From Janthinobacterium lividum PAMC 25724 (GTDB lineage Bacteria > Pseudomonadota > Gammaproteobacteria > Burkholderiales > Burkholderiaceae_D): 64,000 bases of DNA. Below, in pieces: positions 48,669 to 56,615 of the stretch. The notes under the pieces were generated by a model, which was not told the origin of the DNA, ran no database searches, and worked only from the letters and a program-made list of their open reading frames with translations. Numbering within the stretch: the stretch's first letter is position 1; each line of letters begins with the position of its first letter. A program made the translations under genes and the position numbers. The stretch spans positions 1-64,000 of the forward strand of contig AHHB01000007.1 of NCBI GenBank assembly GCA_000242815.2, read 5' to 3'.

Positions 48669-51146
48669 ATGAAAAACCATTTTCTTATTGCATTGTTTCT
48701 CATGCTGGGCCTGTCCGCTTGCGGCGGAGGCGGGGGTGGAGGCGATAGCGTGGTGTCGACCACCGCCGGTAATCCGGTGGTGATTCCTGCCGTGACGGCC
48801 GTCTCGGCGACGAATGTTGCCGTTGGTGGCAGCCTGGTGGTGACGGGCACGAATCTGAGCCGTGTGACGGCCTTCCAGGTGGGCGGCGTGACGCTTGTCA
48901 TCGGCGCCGCCAGCGACAGCAGCGTGACCTTGGCCATGCCGGGCCTGCCCGTCACGGGCGCCTTGAGCCTGGTCAGCGCCAGCGGCACGGCGGCCACCAG
49001 CTATAACGTCAATGTGTACCTGCCATTAAGCGTGGGCAGTGTCGCGCCATTGGTAGGCGAAGTCGGTTCCAGCGTGACGATCACGGGTACCGGCATGGGC
49101 GCCGTGACGGATGTGAAGTTTGGCACTGGTGCGTCGGTGAAGCCGCAAAGCCAGACCGCCAGCAGCATGACCGTGCTGGTGCCTGCGGGCGCGGCAACGG
49201 GAACGCTGACGGTGAGCGGTCCGTACAATAATGTCATCAGCAGCGACACCTACACGATCTTGCCGAGCGTGGCAGTGACGTCGATCAGCACGTTCGTCAA
49301 CGGCGCCACCTTGTCGGTGACTGTGCAGGGCAGCAACCTCGACCAGGTTAGCAGCGCTTCCGTCGGCAGTACGCCCGCGACCATCGTCAGCGCCAGTGCC
49401 AGCCTATTGGTGTTGTCCGCACCAGCTTCAGCAACGGGTAACGTGATGCTGTCTGCCACTTCGCGCATAGCCGTGAATGCGGGCACGGTGTCGGCCTTCA
49501 CCCTGAGCAGCATTGATTTCGCGCAGGTACTTAACCTGAACGCCAGTAATGGAGCCTTGCGCCTGACGCGCGGTAAATCGGCCGCCGTGCGCGTGTCCGT
49601 GCTCGGCACCCAGGCGGGCCGCAGCAGCCCGGCCGTGACCCTGAACGCCACGGCTGCCGATGGCAGCAACCTCGGCAGCATCAACATGAGTGGCCCGTCG
49701 GTGTTGCCGACGACGAAAAGCGATTACAGTTTCAACGGCAATTTCAGTGCCGTTTTGCCGGCAGGCTGGATCTTCCCCGGCGTGCGCGTGCGCGTGACTG
49801 CCGTGGGCAATGATGGCACGCAGGTCAGTCAGGAAGCGGCGCCGACCGTGTCCAGCGCGGCGCGCATCCGCCTGGTACTCGTGCCCTTGAGCACCGATGA
49901 TGGCTTGGCACAACTGCCTGACGCCGAGGTGATTCGTACTGCACTGACTCGTGTCTATCCGTATGCAGCAGAAAATATCAGCATTACTACGCTTGCCCCA
50001 CTGAGCATACCGGGTAGCAGCACGGCCGACAGTTGGTGGAACACGACGCTGGAAACCCTGAACAATAAGCGTGCTCAGGAAGATAGTGGCGCCTACTATT
50101 ATGGTTTTTTGCCGAAAATGTCGTCCACCCGCGTCGCCGGCCTGGCCTACATCAACAAGCGCACCGGCAGCAGCGGCGATTTCACGGCGGCTATCGGCCT
50201 GGACGCCAGGTTCAACAACAATGCCGCTGTCGATCCCTTCGCCAATAGCTGGCCTCAATGGCTGACCACGCTGGTGCATGAGCTGGGCCACAATCACTCG
50301 CTGGAACACGTTGCCTGCGGCAGTCCTGCGAATGCGGATATCTTCTACCCGTATACCAATGGCGAGCTGGGACCGCAACCGCTGTACAACAGCGACTATG
50401 CGGGCAGCATTGGCCAGCTGAGCAAGGCAGTCTATGGCAGCACGGCGATGAAGGACGTAATGAGTTATTGCAGCGGTGCCTGGTTCTCGGACTATAGCTA
50501 TGCGCGGATACAGCAATTCCTGGAAAAGCGCAGCACGCTGATGACAGGCAGCAATGTACTTGCCGCCAGCATGTCCGAGCCCGAGCATGGCTATCTGACC
50601 ATTTCCGGTCGCATCACTTCCGCCGGCGTGGGGCTGCGTCCTGCCGTTGCCTCCTCGGCGCGCATCGGTAGCGCTGCCAGCGGCAGTGGCCATGCATATA
50701 CCTTGCGGGTGTTGACAGCGTCAGGGCAGACGATTGATTTGCCTTTCGATGGCGTGTCCGTGGCCGACCATGGCGGCACTGCCATGCGCCATTTCCTCGT
50801 CAGCTTCGCCAATCCGGGAGACATCAGTGACGTGGAAGTGCTGGAAAATGGCAAGGCTTTGGCAAAGCTGGAGCGTCCCGCGCGCCGCAGCAAGGCCGCC
50901 GCCAACGAGGCGACGTTTGAGGCGACCCAAAGCGGCGGCAAGCTGGCGCTGGCCTGGAATGCCGACTTGGAGCCATACGCAGCCGTGCTGCACGTAGGTG
51001 TCGATGGCCGCAAGACTTTGGTCGCCAGTGAGTTGACGGGCGGCAAAGCCAGTGTTGATGTGAGCGCCTTGCCGGCCGGTGGACGTTACGAGGTCAGCCT
51101 GTCGTCGTCCGTGGGCGGACGTTTGATGCAGGTGCAGCGCCGCTAG
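48669..51146 (+). CDS. Lipoprotein metalloprotease (metzincin type) with IPT/TIG repeats
   Basis: A large secreted lipoprotein, 825 aa. The lipobox LGLSAC is followed by a seven-Gly linker. Three IPT/TIG-like beta domains cover about residues 40-280 (TNVAVGGSLVVTGTNLS, LVGEVGSSVTITGTGMG, TFVNGATLSVTVQGSNL). The peptidase has the extended zinc motif HELGHNHSLEH at residues 537-547 and the Met-turn VMSYC, Met598, which define a metzincin and recall M66/StcE. C-terminal beta domains follow. A surface-anchored protease, substrate unknown. It sits behind an AT-rich spacer. Confidence 0.85.
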   Translation: MKNHFLIALFLMLGLSACGGGGGGGDSVVSTTAGNPVVIPAVTAVSATNVAVGGSLVVTGTNLSRVTAFQVGGVTLVIGAASDSSVTLAMPGLPVTGALSLVSASGTAATSYNVNVYLPLSVGSVAPLVGEVGSSVTITGTGMGAVTDVKFGTGASVKPQSQTASSMTVLVPAGAATGTLTVSGPYNNVISSDTYTILPSVAVTSISTFVNGATLSVTVQGSNLDQVSSASVGSTPATIVSASASLLVLSAPASATGNVMLSATSRIAVNAGTVSAFTLSSIDFAQVLNLNASNGALRLTRGKSAAVRVSVLGTQAGRSSPAVTLNATAADGSNLGSINMSGPSVLPTTKSDYSFNGNFSAVLPAGWIFPGVRVRVTAVGNDGTQVSQEAAPTVSSAARIRLVLVPLSTDDGLAQLPDAEVIRTALTRVYPYAAENISITTLAPLSIPGSSTADSWWNTTLETLNNKRAQEDSGAYYYGFLPKMSSTRVAGLAYINKRTGSSGDFTAAIGLDARFNNNAAVDPFANSWPQWLTTLVHELGHNHSLEHVACGSPANADIFYPYTNGELGPQPLYNSDYAGSIGQLSKAVYGSTAMKDVMSYCSGAWFSDYSYARIQQFLEKRSTLMTGSNVLAASMSEPEHGYLTISGRITSAGVGLRPAVASSARIGSAASGSGHAYTLRVLTASGQTIDLPFDGVSVADHGGTAMRHFLVSFANPGDISDVEVLENGKALAKLERPARRSKAAANEATFEATQSGGKLALAWNADLEPYAAVLHVGVDGRKTLVASELTGGKASVDVSALPAGGRYEVSLSSSVGGRLMQVQRR

Positions 51147-51163
51147 GCAAGGGCGCTGAATGC

Positions 51164-51195
51164 AAAAAGGGCTTGCCGCGGCAAGCCCTTTTTTT
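51164..51195. terminator. Strong terminator after the metalloprotease gene
   Basis: Perfect 14-bp stem AAAAAGGGCTTGCC / GGCAAGCCCTTTTT with a 2-nt centre (GC) and a T-run to 51195. Symmetrical, so it can act on both strands. Confidence 0.93.
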
Positions 51196-51317
51196 ATTTC
51201 ATTTTTTATAGGCGCAGGCATTGGTGCACATACTGCACAGATCCTGTGCCTGGCGCAGGCTGCCACTTTCCATCGCGCCTGCCTAGAATGGGTCTTCATC
51301 AACTTGCGGAGCTTCCC

Positions 51318-51725
51318 ATGCCCATCCTGAACCTGCTTTTATCCAGCGCGCCTGATGCGCGCCAGTCCGCGGCCATCGCCGCTACCCTGAGCGCCTTGAC
51401 GGCGCAGTTGCTGCACAAGGCACCCGAATTGACGTCGGTGGCAATCAGCCATGCCGATGCGGCGCACTGGTTTGTCGGCGGGCCATCGCTGCAGACGCAG
51501 GGCAAGACGAGTTTTTTCCTCGATATCCTGATCAGCGATGAAACCAATACGGCAGCGGAAAAGGCCGCGTATATCGCCGCCGTGTTCGCGGCCATGCAGG
51601 AGTGTCTGGGCGAATTGCATGACGTCAGCTATATCCACGTGCATGACGCGCGTCAGGCGGCCTGGGGTTATGCCGGCTTGACGCAGCAGTTTCGCGCCAT
51701 GCGCAAGGCGCTGCTGCAGCCTTGA
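51318..51725 (+). CDS. Tautomerase-superfamily protein (4-oxalocrotonate tautomerase-like)
   Basis: A 135-aa protein beginning Met-Pro (MPILNLLLSS), so Met removal would leave the N-terminal proline that is the catalytic base in this superfamily. The repeat beta-alpha-beta pattern and IHVHDARQAAWGYAGL at the C-terminus fit a tautomerase or CHMI-like protein. GGAG at 51308-51311 supports the start. It is convergent with the LysR gene, with the two stop codons adjacent. Confidence 0.78.
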   Translation: MPILNLLLSSAPDARQSAAIAATLSALTAQLLHKAPELTSVAISHADAAHWFVGGPSLQTQGKTSFFLDILISDETNTAAEKAAYIAAVFAAMQECLGELHDVSYIHVHDARQAAWGYAGLTQQFRAMRKALLQP

Positions 51726-52628
51726 TCAATCCCAGTAGCGATCCTGATAGTGCTGCACGGCAAAATCGACGAAGGCCCTGACCTTGGGCGACAACTGACG
51801 GCTGTGCGGGTACAGTGCGTACAGGGTTCGTGGACGCAAGGTGTAGCCGGGCAATACCTCCAGCAGCTTGCCGCTGCGCAGCGCATCGCGCACGATGAAG
51901 GCGGCTGCGCCGGCGATACCCATGCCGCCCACGGCGGCCTCGCGCAGGGCGATGCTGGTATTGGCTTGCAGGCTGCCGCGTACGGCAACCTTGTGCACGC
52001 TGCCGCCGGCGTCGGTGAACAGCCATTCTGCCGGCTTGTCGCCGGCTGTGTACATCAAGCAATTGTGCTGCGCCAGGTCTTGCGGCGTGGCCGGATGGCC
52101 ATGGCGGGCCAGGTAGGCGGGCGAGGCAACTGCCAGCGTGCGGCTGCTGGTCAGCTGGCGCGCTACCAGAGTGGAATCGGGCAAGCCGCGCGCCAGGCGC
52201 AGCGCCACATCGAAGCCATCGTCGAGCAGGTCGACGATGCGGTCATTACAGACGAGGTCGATCTGTATGTGTGGGTATTGCCGGGTGAAGGCAGGCAGCC
52301 AGGCGGCCAGTTCCAGCGTGCCGAAGGCCGTCGGTGCATTGATGCGCAGGCAGCCGGACGGCTGCGCCTGGTGCATGGCGACGGCGCGGTCGGCCGCATC
52401 GAGCGCGTCCAGGATGTCGCGGCTGGCCAGATAGTATTCCCGGCCGGCGGCCGTCAGGGCGAAGCGGCGTGTCGTGCGATTGAGTAACTGGGCACCCAAC
52501 TGGCTTTCCAGCTGGCGGATCTGGCGCGACACAATGGAATGCGAGATGCCCAGCGCGGCGCCGGCAGCCGTGAAACTGCCCAGTTCCACGACGCGGCGCA
52601 AGGCGCGCAGGGTAGTCAGCTGGTCCAT
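51726..52628 (-). CDS. LysR-family transcriptional regulator
   Basis: A 300-aa regulator with an N-terminal HTH (LRALRRVVELGSFTAAGAALGISHSIVSRQIRQLES) and a ligand-binding domain. The sequence from residue 85 (QPSGCLRINAPTAFGT) follows the AaeR/DmlR-like subgroup. Target unknown. Neither neighbour is divergent from it: the tautomerase gene is convergent, and fmt lies upstream on the same strand. Confidence 0.9.
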   Translation of the reverse strand: MDQLTTLRALRRVVELGSFTAAGAALGISHSIVSRQIRQLESQLGAQLLNRTTRRFALTAAGREYYLASRDILDALDAADRAVAMHQAQPSGCLRINAPTAFGTLELAAWLPAFTRQYPHIQIDLVCNDRIVDLLDDGFDVALRLARGLPDSTLVARQLTSSRTLAVASPAYLARHGHPATPQDLAQHNCLMYTAGDKPAEWLFTDAGGSVHKVAVRGSLQANTSIALREAAVGGMGIAGAAAFIVRDALRSGKLLEVLPGYTLRPRTLYALYPHSRQLSPKVRAFVDFAVQHYQDRYWD

Positions 52629-52662
52629 GCAGTGCTGGCCGCCGGGCTAGTTGGGGGCTGAA

Positions 52663-53619
52663 TTAAACGAAACGTTTGCCTTCGAGCGGGAAGCCCTTGA
52701 TGAATTCGGCTGCCGGCAGGCGCTTGCCGCCCGGTTTTTGCAGTTCCGTCAGGCGCAGTGAGCCATTGCCGCAGGCCACGACGATGCCGTGCTGGGCGTC
52801 GGCCGCAAGTACCTGGCCTGGCGCTTCCTTGCTGTCCGCTTCGAGCACGTCGGCGGCCCATATCTTGATGGTCACGCCATCGACCTGGCCGCAGGCGCCG
52901 GGGAAGGGGTTGAAGGCGCGAATTTTCAGGCCCAGTTCCAGCGCCGGCTGGCTGAAGTCGAGCGCGGCCTCGTCCTTGGCGATTTTTGCGGCGTAGGTCA
53001 CGCCCGCTTCCGGCTGAGGTACGGCTTCCAACGGCTGCTGCTGCATCTTGCGCAGTGTCTCGACGATCATCTTGCCGCCCAGCATGGCCAACTTGTCGTG
53101 CAGGCTGGCGGTCGAATCGCCCGCTTCGATGGGCATGCGCCCGATGGCCAGCATGGGGCCCGTATCGAGGCCTTCTTCCATCTGCATGATGGTCACGCCT
53201 GTTTCATCGTCGCCGGTCTCGATGGCGCGGTGGATAGGCGCAGCACCGCGCCAGCGTGGCAGCAATGAAGCGTGAATATTGATGCAGGGTTTGATGTCGA
53301 GCGTGCTGCGCGGCAAGATCAAGCCGTAGGCCGCCACGACCATCACATCGTAGTCAAGCGACAGCAGGCGCGCGTGGGCCGCTGTTGCCTCGGCGGCGCG
53401 CTGCGGGTCCTTGCTGTCCATACGCAGCGACAACGGTTGCAGCACTTCGATGCCATGCTGCTGCGCGTATTGCTTGACGGCCGAGGCATGCAATTGCATG
53501 CCGCGTCCTGCAGGGCGGTCGGGCTGGGTCAGCACCAGCGGGATATCGAATCCCGCTTCGTGCAAGTCTTTCAGTGCCGTGGCGGCGAATTCAGGCGTGC
53601 CTGCGAAGATCACTTTCAT
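52663..53619 (-). CDS. fmt: Methionyl-tRNA formyltransferase
   Basis: Formylates initiator Met-tRNA with 10-formyl-THF; 318 aa. N-terminal [43 protein letters not shown] and AAYGLILP are classical. I take the ATG at 53619: AAGGA lies 5 nt upstream, whereas the ATG at 53625 would sit directly on it. Gene order def-fmt on the minus strand, with a spacer of about 120 bp. Confidence 0.96.
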   Translation of the reverse strand: MKVIFAGTPEFAATALKDLHEAGFDIPLVLTQPDRPAGRGMQLHASAVKQYAQQHGIEVLQPLSLRMDSKDPQRAAEATAAHARLLSLDYDVMVVAAYGLILPRSTLDIKPCINIHASLLPRWRGAAPIHRAIETGDDETGVTIMQMEEGLDTGPMLAIGRMPIEAGDSTASLHDKLAMLGGKMIVETLRKMQQQPLEAVPQPEAGVTYAAKIAKDEAALDFSQPALELGLKIRAFNPFPGACGQVDGVTIKIWAADVLEADSKEAPGQVLAADAQHGIVVACGNGSLRLTELQKPGGKRLPAAEFIKGFPLEGKRFV

Positions 53620-53739
53620 ATGCATCCTTGACGTGAGGTGCGCAGGCCAGTGCCGGAGGCGCCAGGCTGGCGTGGTATAACGACTACTGTTGCTGCTTAG
53701 TCTATCAGCAGTGCCGCAAAAGCGGCGGACAATGTGTTT

Positions 53740-54282
53740 TCAGAAACGGCGATTTTGTGCGCGCAGGCTCGCTTCGCGTTCGAGACCACGGAGTTCCTTG
53801 ACCATCTTGGTCTTGATGCGGTTGCGCTTGAGCGGCGACAGGTATTCGACGAATACCTTGCCCAGCATATGATCCATCTCATGCTGGATGCAGACGGCCA
53901 GCAAGCCGTCGGCTTCTTGCTCGAACTGCTTGCCGTGGCGGTCCAGCGCGCGCACCTTGATGCGGGCCGGGCGCTCGACGCCATCGTAGACGCCAGGCAC
54001 GGACAGACAGCCTTCGTCGTAGATCTGCTTTTCTTCGCTGGCCCAGGTGATTTCCGGGTTGATCAGTACTTGCAGCTGGTTTTTCTCTTCGGTGATGTCG
54101 ATCACCATCATCTGGATATGCTCATCCACTTGCGACGCGGCCAGGCCGACGCCGGGGGCTTCGTACATGGTTTCTGCCATGTCGTCGATCAAGGTTTGCA
54201 GGCGCTCGTCAAATTCGGTGACAGGCTTGGCGATCGTGTGCAGGCGAGGATCGGGGTAACGCAGGATATTTAATATGGACAT
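53740..54282 (-). CDS. def: Peptide deformylase
   Basis: Removes the formyl group from nascent proteins; 180 aa. All three family motifs are present: [15 protein letters not shown] with the Cys metal ligand, and HEMDH with two His ligands and the catalytic Glu. It precedes fmt on the minus strand, so the formylation cycle enzymes are paired. Divergent from dprA. Confidence 0.97.
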   Translation of the reverse strand: MSILNILRYPDPRLHTIAKPVTEFDERLQTLIDDMAETMYEAPGVGLAASQVDEHIQMMVIDITEEKNQLQVLINPEITWASEEKQIYDEGCLSVPGVYDGVERPARIKVRALDRHGKQFEQEADGLLAVCIQHEMDHMLGKVFVEYLSPLKRNRIKTKMVKELRGLEREASLRAQNRRF

Positions 54283-54586
54283 ACGGATTCGACTGGTTAA
54301 GGTGGGCGCCGGTGCGCCAGATTATTCATGCCAGGGCCATGCGGACGATGGCAAGGCTATTTGTTTTGAGTACGCTACGGTAAGGCGCGTGTGGCGCAAC
54401 GGCGCGGCAGATGCGTTTGCCAGTGCGCTATTCGTTTGCTGCAAAGAGAAATTTTATCACAGACGCCCATGACGCTGTGCATGAAGGGCCGTTTTGCCGC
54501 GCCATGGCACGCATCCTTGCGCGTGTCGGTATCGCGCGTGCGCCACGGCGCTAGCATGGGATGCTATAGCACACAGTGAGGTTGTC
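54283..54586 (+). other. Divergent def/dprA intergenic region
   Basis: About 300 bp without a supported gene. On the minus strand, TAAAAT (54451-54456) preceded by TGA is a candidate -10 for def. On the plus strand, GCTATAGC near 54563 is a candidate -10 for dprA. Neither has a convincing -35. Confidence 0.4.
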
Positions 54587-55699
54587 ATGCATGCAATGTC
54601 AACGACGGCAGACACGGCCACGGAATTGGCCGGCTGGCTGCGCCTGCAGCATCTGCCCGGCGTGGGGCCGGTGGCGGCGCGCGCCTTGCTAGCCCGCTTC
54701 GGCTTGCCGCCGCAGATCTTTGCCGCCCCGTTCGATGCCTTGCGCGAGGTGGTGCCAGCCAGCGTGGCGCGTGCCATCGTGCAGCCGCCCAAACCGGTGG
54801 CCAACAGCCAGTTGGCGCTCACCTTGCAGTGGCTGCAGCAACCCGGCAATGCCGTGCTGACCCTGGCCGATGCCGCGTATCCGCCCCTGCTGCTGGAAAT
54901 CGCCGATCCGCCGCCACTATTATATGTACGCGGGCGGGTGGAACTGCTGTCGCGTCCCAGCGTGGCCATCATCGGCAGTCGCAATGCCAGCGCGCAAGGC
55001 ATGCAGAATGCGGCCGCCTTTGCCCACGCCCTCAGCGCGGCAGGCTTGAGCATCATTTCCGGGCTGGCGCTGGGCATCGATACGCATGCGCACGAGGGCG
55101 GCTTGCGTGGCGTGGGCGCTACCGTGGCCGTGATCGGTACGGGCGCCGATTTGGTGTATCCGCGCCGCAACTTTGATCTGGCGCAAAGAATTGCCGAGCA
55201 GGGCTGCATCGTCAGCGAATATGCGTTGGGCTTGCCGGCGATGCCTGCTAATTTTCCGCGCCGAAACCGCTTGATCAGTGGCCTGGCGCGCGGCGTGCTG
55301 GTGATCGAGGCGGCCGCACACTCGGGTTCACTGATCACTGCGCGCCTGGCCGGCGAGCAGGGGCGCGATGTGTTTGCCTTGCCCGGCTCCATTCATGCCA
55401 CCCTGGCCAAGGGTTGCCATGCGCTCATCAAGCAGGGCGCCAAGCTGGTCGAGTCGGCCGATGACGTGTTGCAAGAGTTGCGCTGGCTGGGCTGCGTTCC
55501 CGGCGTCCCTAGCGTGCGGCCAGCGGTGCAAGAAGAGACGCCGCTACTGGCCGCACTGGGCCATGATCCCCTCGATGCCGATACCCTGGCCGCGCGCAGC
55601 GGCCTGGCCATGGGCGCGCTGATGGGTGAATTGCTGGCGCTGGAGCTGGCAGGCTTGCTTGAACGCCTGCCGGGAGGCCTGTTTCAACGCTGTAAATGA
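54587..55699 (+). CDS. dprA: DNA-processing protein DprA
   Basis: Loads RecA on incoming single-stranded DNA in natural transformation; 370 aa. A helical N-terminal region with an HhH-like LQHLPGVGPVAARALL leads into the Rossmann core (GSRNASAQG, SGLALGIDTHAHEGGL, GTGADLVYPRRN, RNRLISGLARGVLVIEAAAHSGSL). A C-terminal winged-helix-like region follows. GTGAGG at 54577-54582 fixes the ATG at 54587; the upstream open frame is unsupported. Followed by smg. Confidence 0.95.
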   Translation: MHAMSTTADTATELAGWLRLQHLPGVGPVAARALLARFGLPPQIFAAPFDALREVVPASVARAIVQPPKPVANSQLALTLQWLQQPGNAVLTLADAAYPPLLLEIADPPPLLYVRGRVELLSRPSVAIIGSRNASAQGMQNAAAFAHALSAAGLSIISGLALGIDTHAHEGGLRGVGATVAVIGTGADLVYPRRNFDLAQRIAEQGCIVSEYALGLPAMPANFPRRNRLISGLARGVLVIEAAAHSGSLITARLAGEQGRDVFALPGSIHATLAKGCHALIKQGAKLVESADDVLQELRWLGCVPGVPSVRPAVQEETPLLAALGHDPLDADTLAARSGLAMGALMGELLALELAGLLERLPGGLFQRCK

Positions 55700-55793
55700 C
55701 AACTTGTCACTGGTGTGGCGGGCTTGCCGCGCGGCGGCGCTTTGTCGGCGCACACCCTTGTGCCGATGCGAACTTAGCTGATAAAGTAGCGTC

Positions 55794-56258
55794 ATGTTCG
55801 ATATCCTGGTGTACCTCTACGAGACTTACTATCGCCCCGACGCCTGCCCCGAGCCGGCTGTCCTGGCGCGCAAGCTGTCGGCCGTCGGTTTCGACGACGT
55901 GGAGATTTCCGAAGCGCTCGTCTGGCTGACGGACTTGAACGCCATGGCCGGTGTCGAGCAAACCCTCACTGCCAGCTGCACCGGCACGCGCTTCTACGTG
56001 CAGCAGGAAAGCGAGGTGTTGGGCACGGCCGCCATCGGCTTCATCCAGTTCCTGGAAAGCGCCAAGGTGCTTTCGCCGCTGCAGCGTGAAATCGTCATCG
56101 AGCGCGCGCTCGCGCTTGACGAGGCTCCCGTTTCGCTGGGCAAGCTGAAAGTCATCGTGCTGATGCTGCTGTGGAGCCAGGGCAAGGAACCGGATGCCCT
56201 GATGTTCGATGACTTGTTCGTCGACGACGAAGACCTGCCTCCCCGCCTGCTACACTAA
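55794..56258 (+). CDS. smg: Smg family protein (DUF494)
   Basis: A 154-aa protein of unknown function, conserved in the dprA-smg-topA/topB neighbourhood of gamma- and betaproteobacteria. [13 protein letters not shown] is the diagnostic N-terminus, and the acidic C-terminus ([17 protein letters not shown]) is also typical. Cytoplasmic, mostly helical. It lies between dprA and topB. Confidence 0.93.
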   Translation: MFDILVYLYETYYRPDACPEPAVLARKLSAVGFDDVEISEALVWLTDLNAMAGVEQTLTASCTGTRFYVQQESEVLGTAAIGFIQFLESAKVLSPLQREIVIERALALDEAPVSLGKLKVIVLMLLWSQGKEPDALMFDDLFVDDEDLPPRLLH

Positions 56259-56615
56259 TAGAAACGTCCATCGCAGCGTGGCGCTTCCTTGCCCTGAATC
56301 TTGTGTGCTGAACCTGGCTATGCTGCCTGCGCTGTCTTGCGCACAATTGCCAGACTGACCTTGACCCTGACGCCGCTGCAGCGCCACCCCTTGACGATGT
56401 GCGGCAGCAGCGGGCACGCTAAGCGATGGTGTTTGCGTCTGTGCATTCCTGCTTGCAGATAACTTGCCGAATTCTTCAATAGGCGCTTATCATTGGTCGC
56501 TTGACAAGACTACAAGTCACCAGGCCTTGCGCAGACAAAAGCGTCGGCGCCTGGCAATGCACTGTATGATGCGCATGCTGAAACTATCCTAGAGCATTTT
56601 TCGAGACTAAAAAAT
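56259..56615 (+). other. Non-coding spacer between smg and topB
   Basis: About 355 bp with no gene I can support. It contains a perfect TTGACA at 56501-56506, but nothing like a -10 follows at 16-18 bp. The topB start lacks a strong Shine-Dalgarno sequence. Confidence 0.4.

Noticed and set aside
56501..56529. TTGACA upstream of topB as a promoter
   Set aside because: No -10-like hexamer lies at 16-18 bp downstream, so the -35 match alone is not sufficient.
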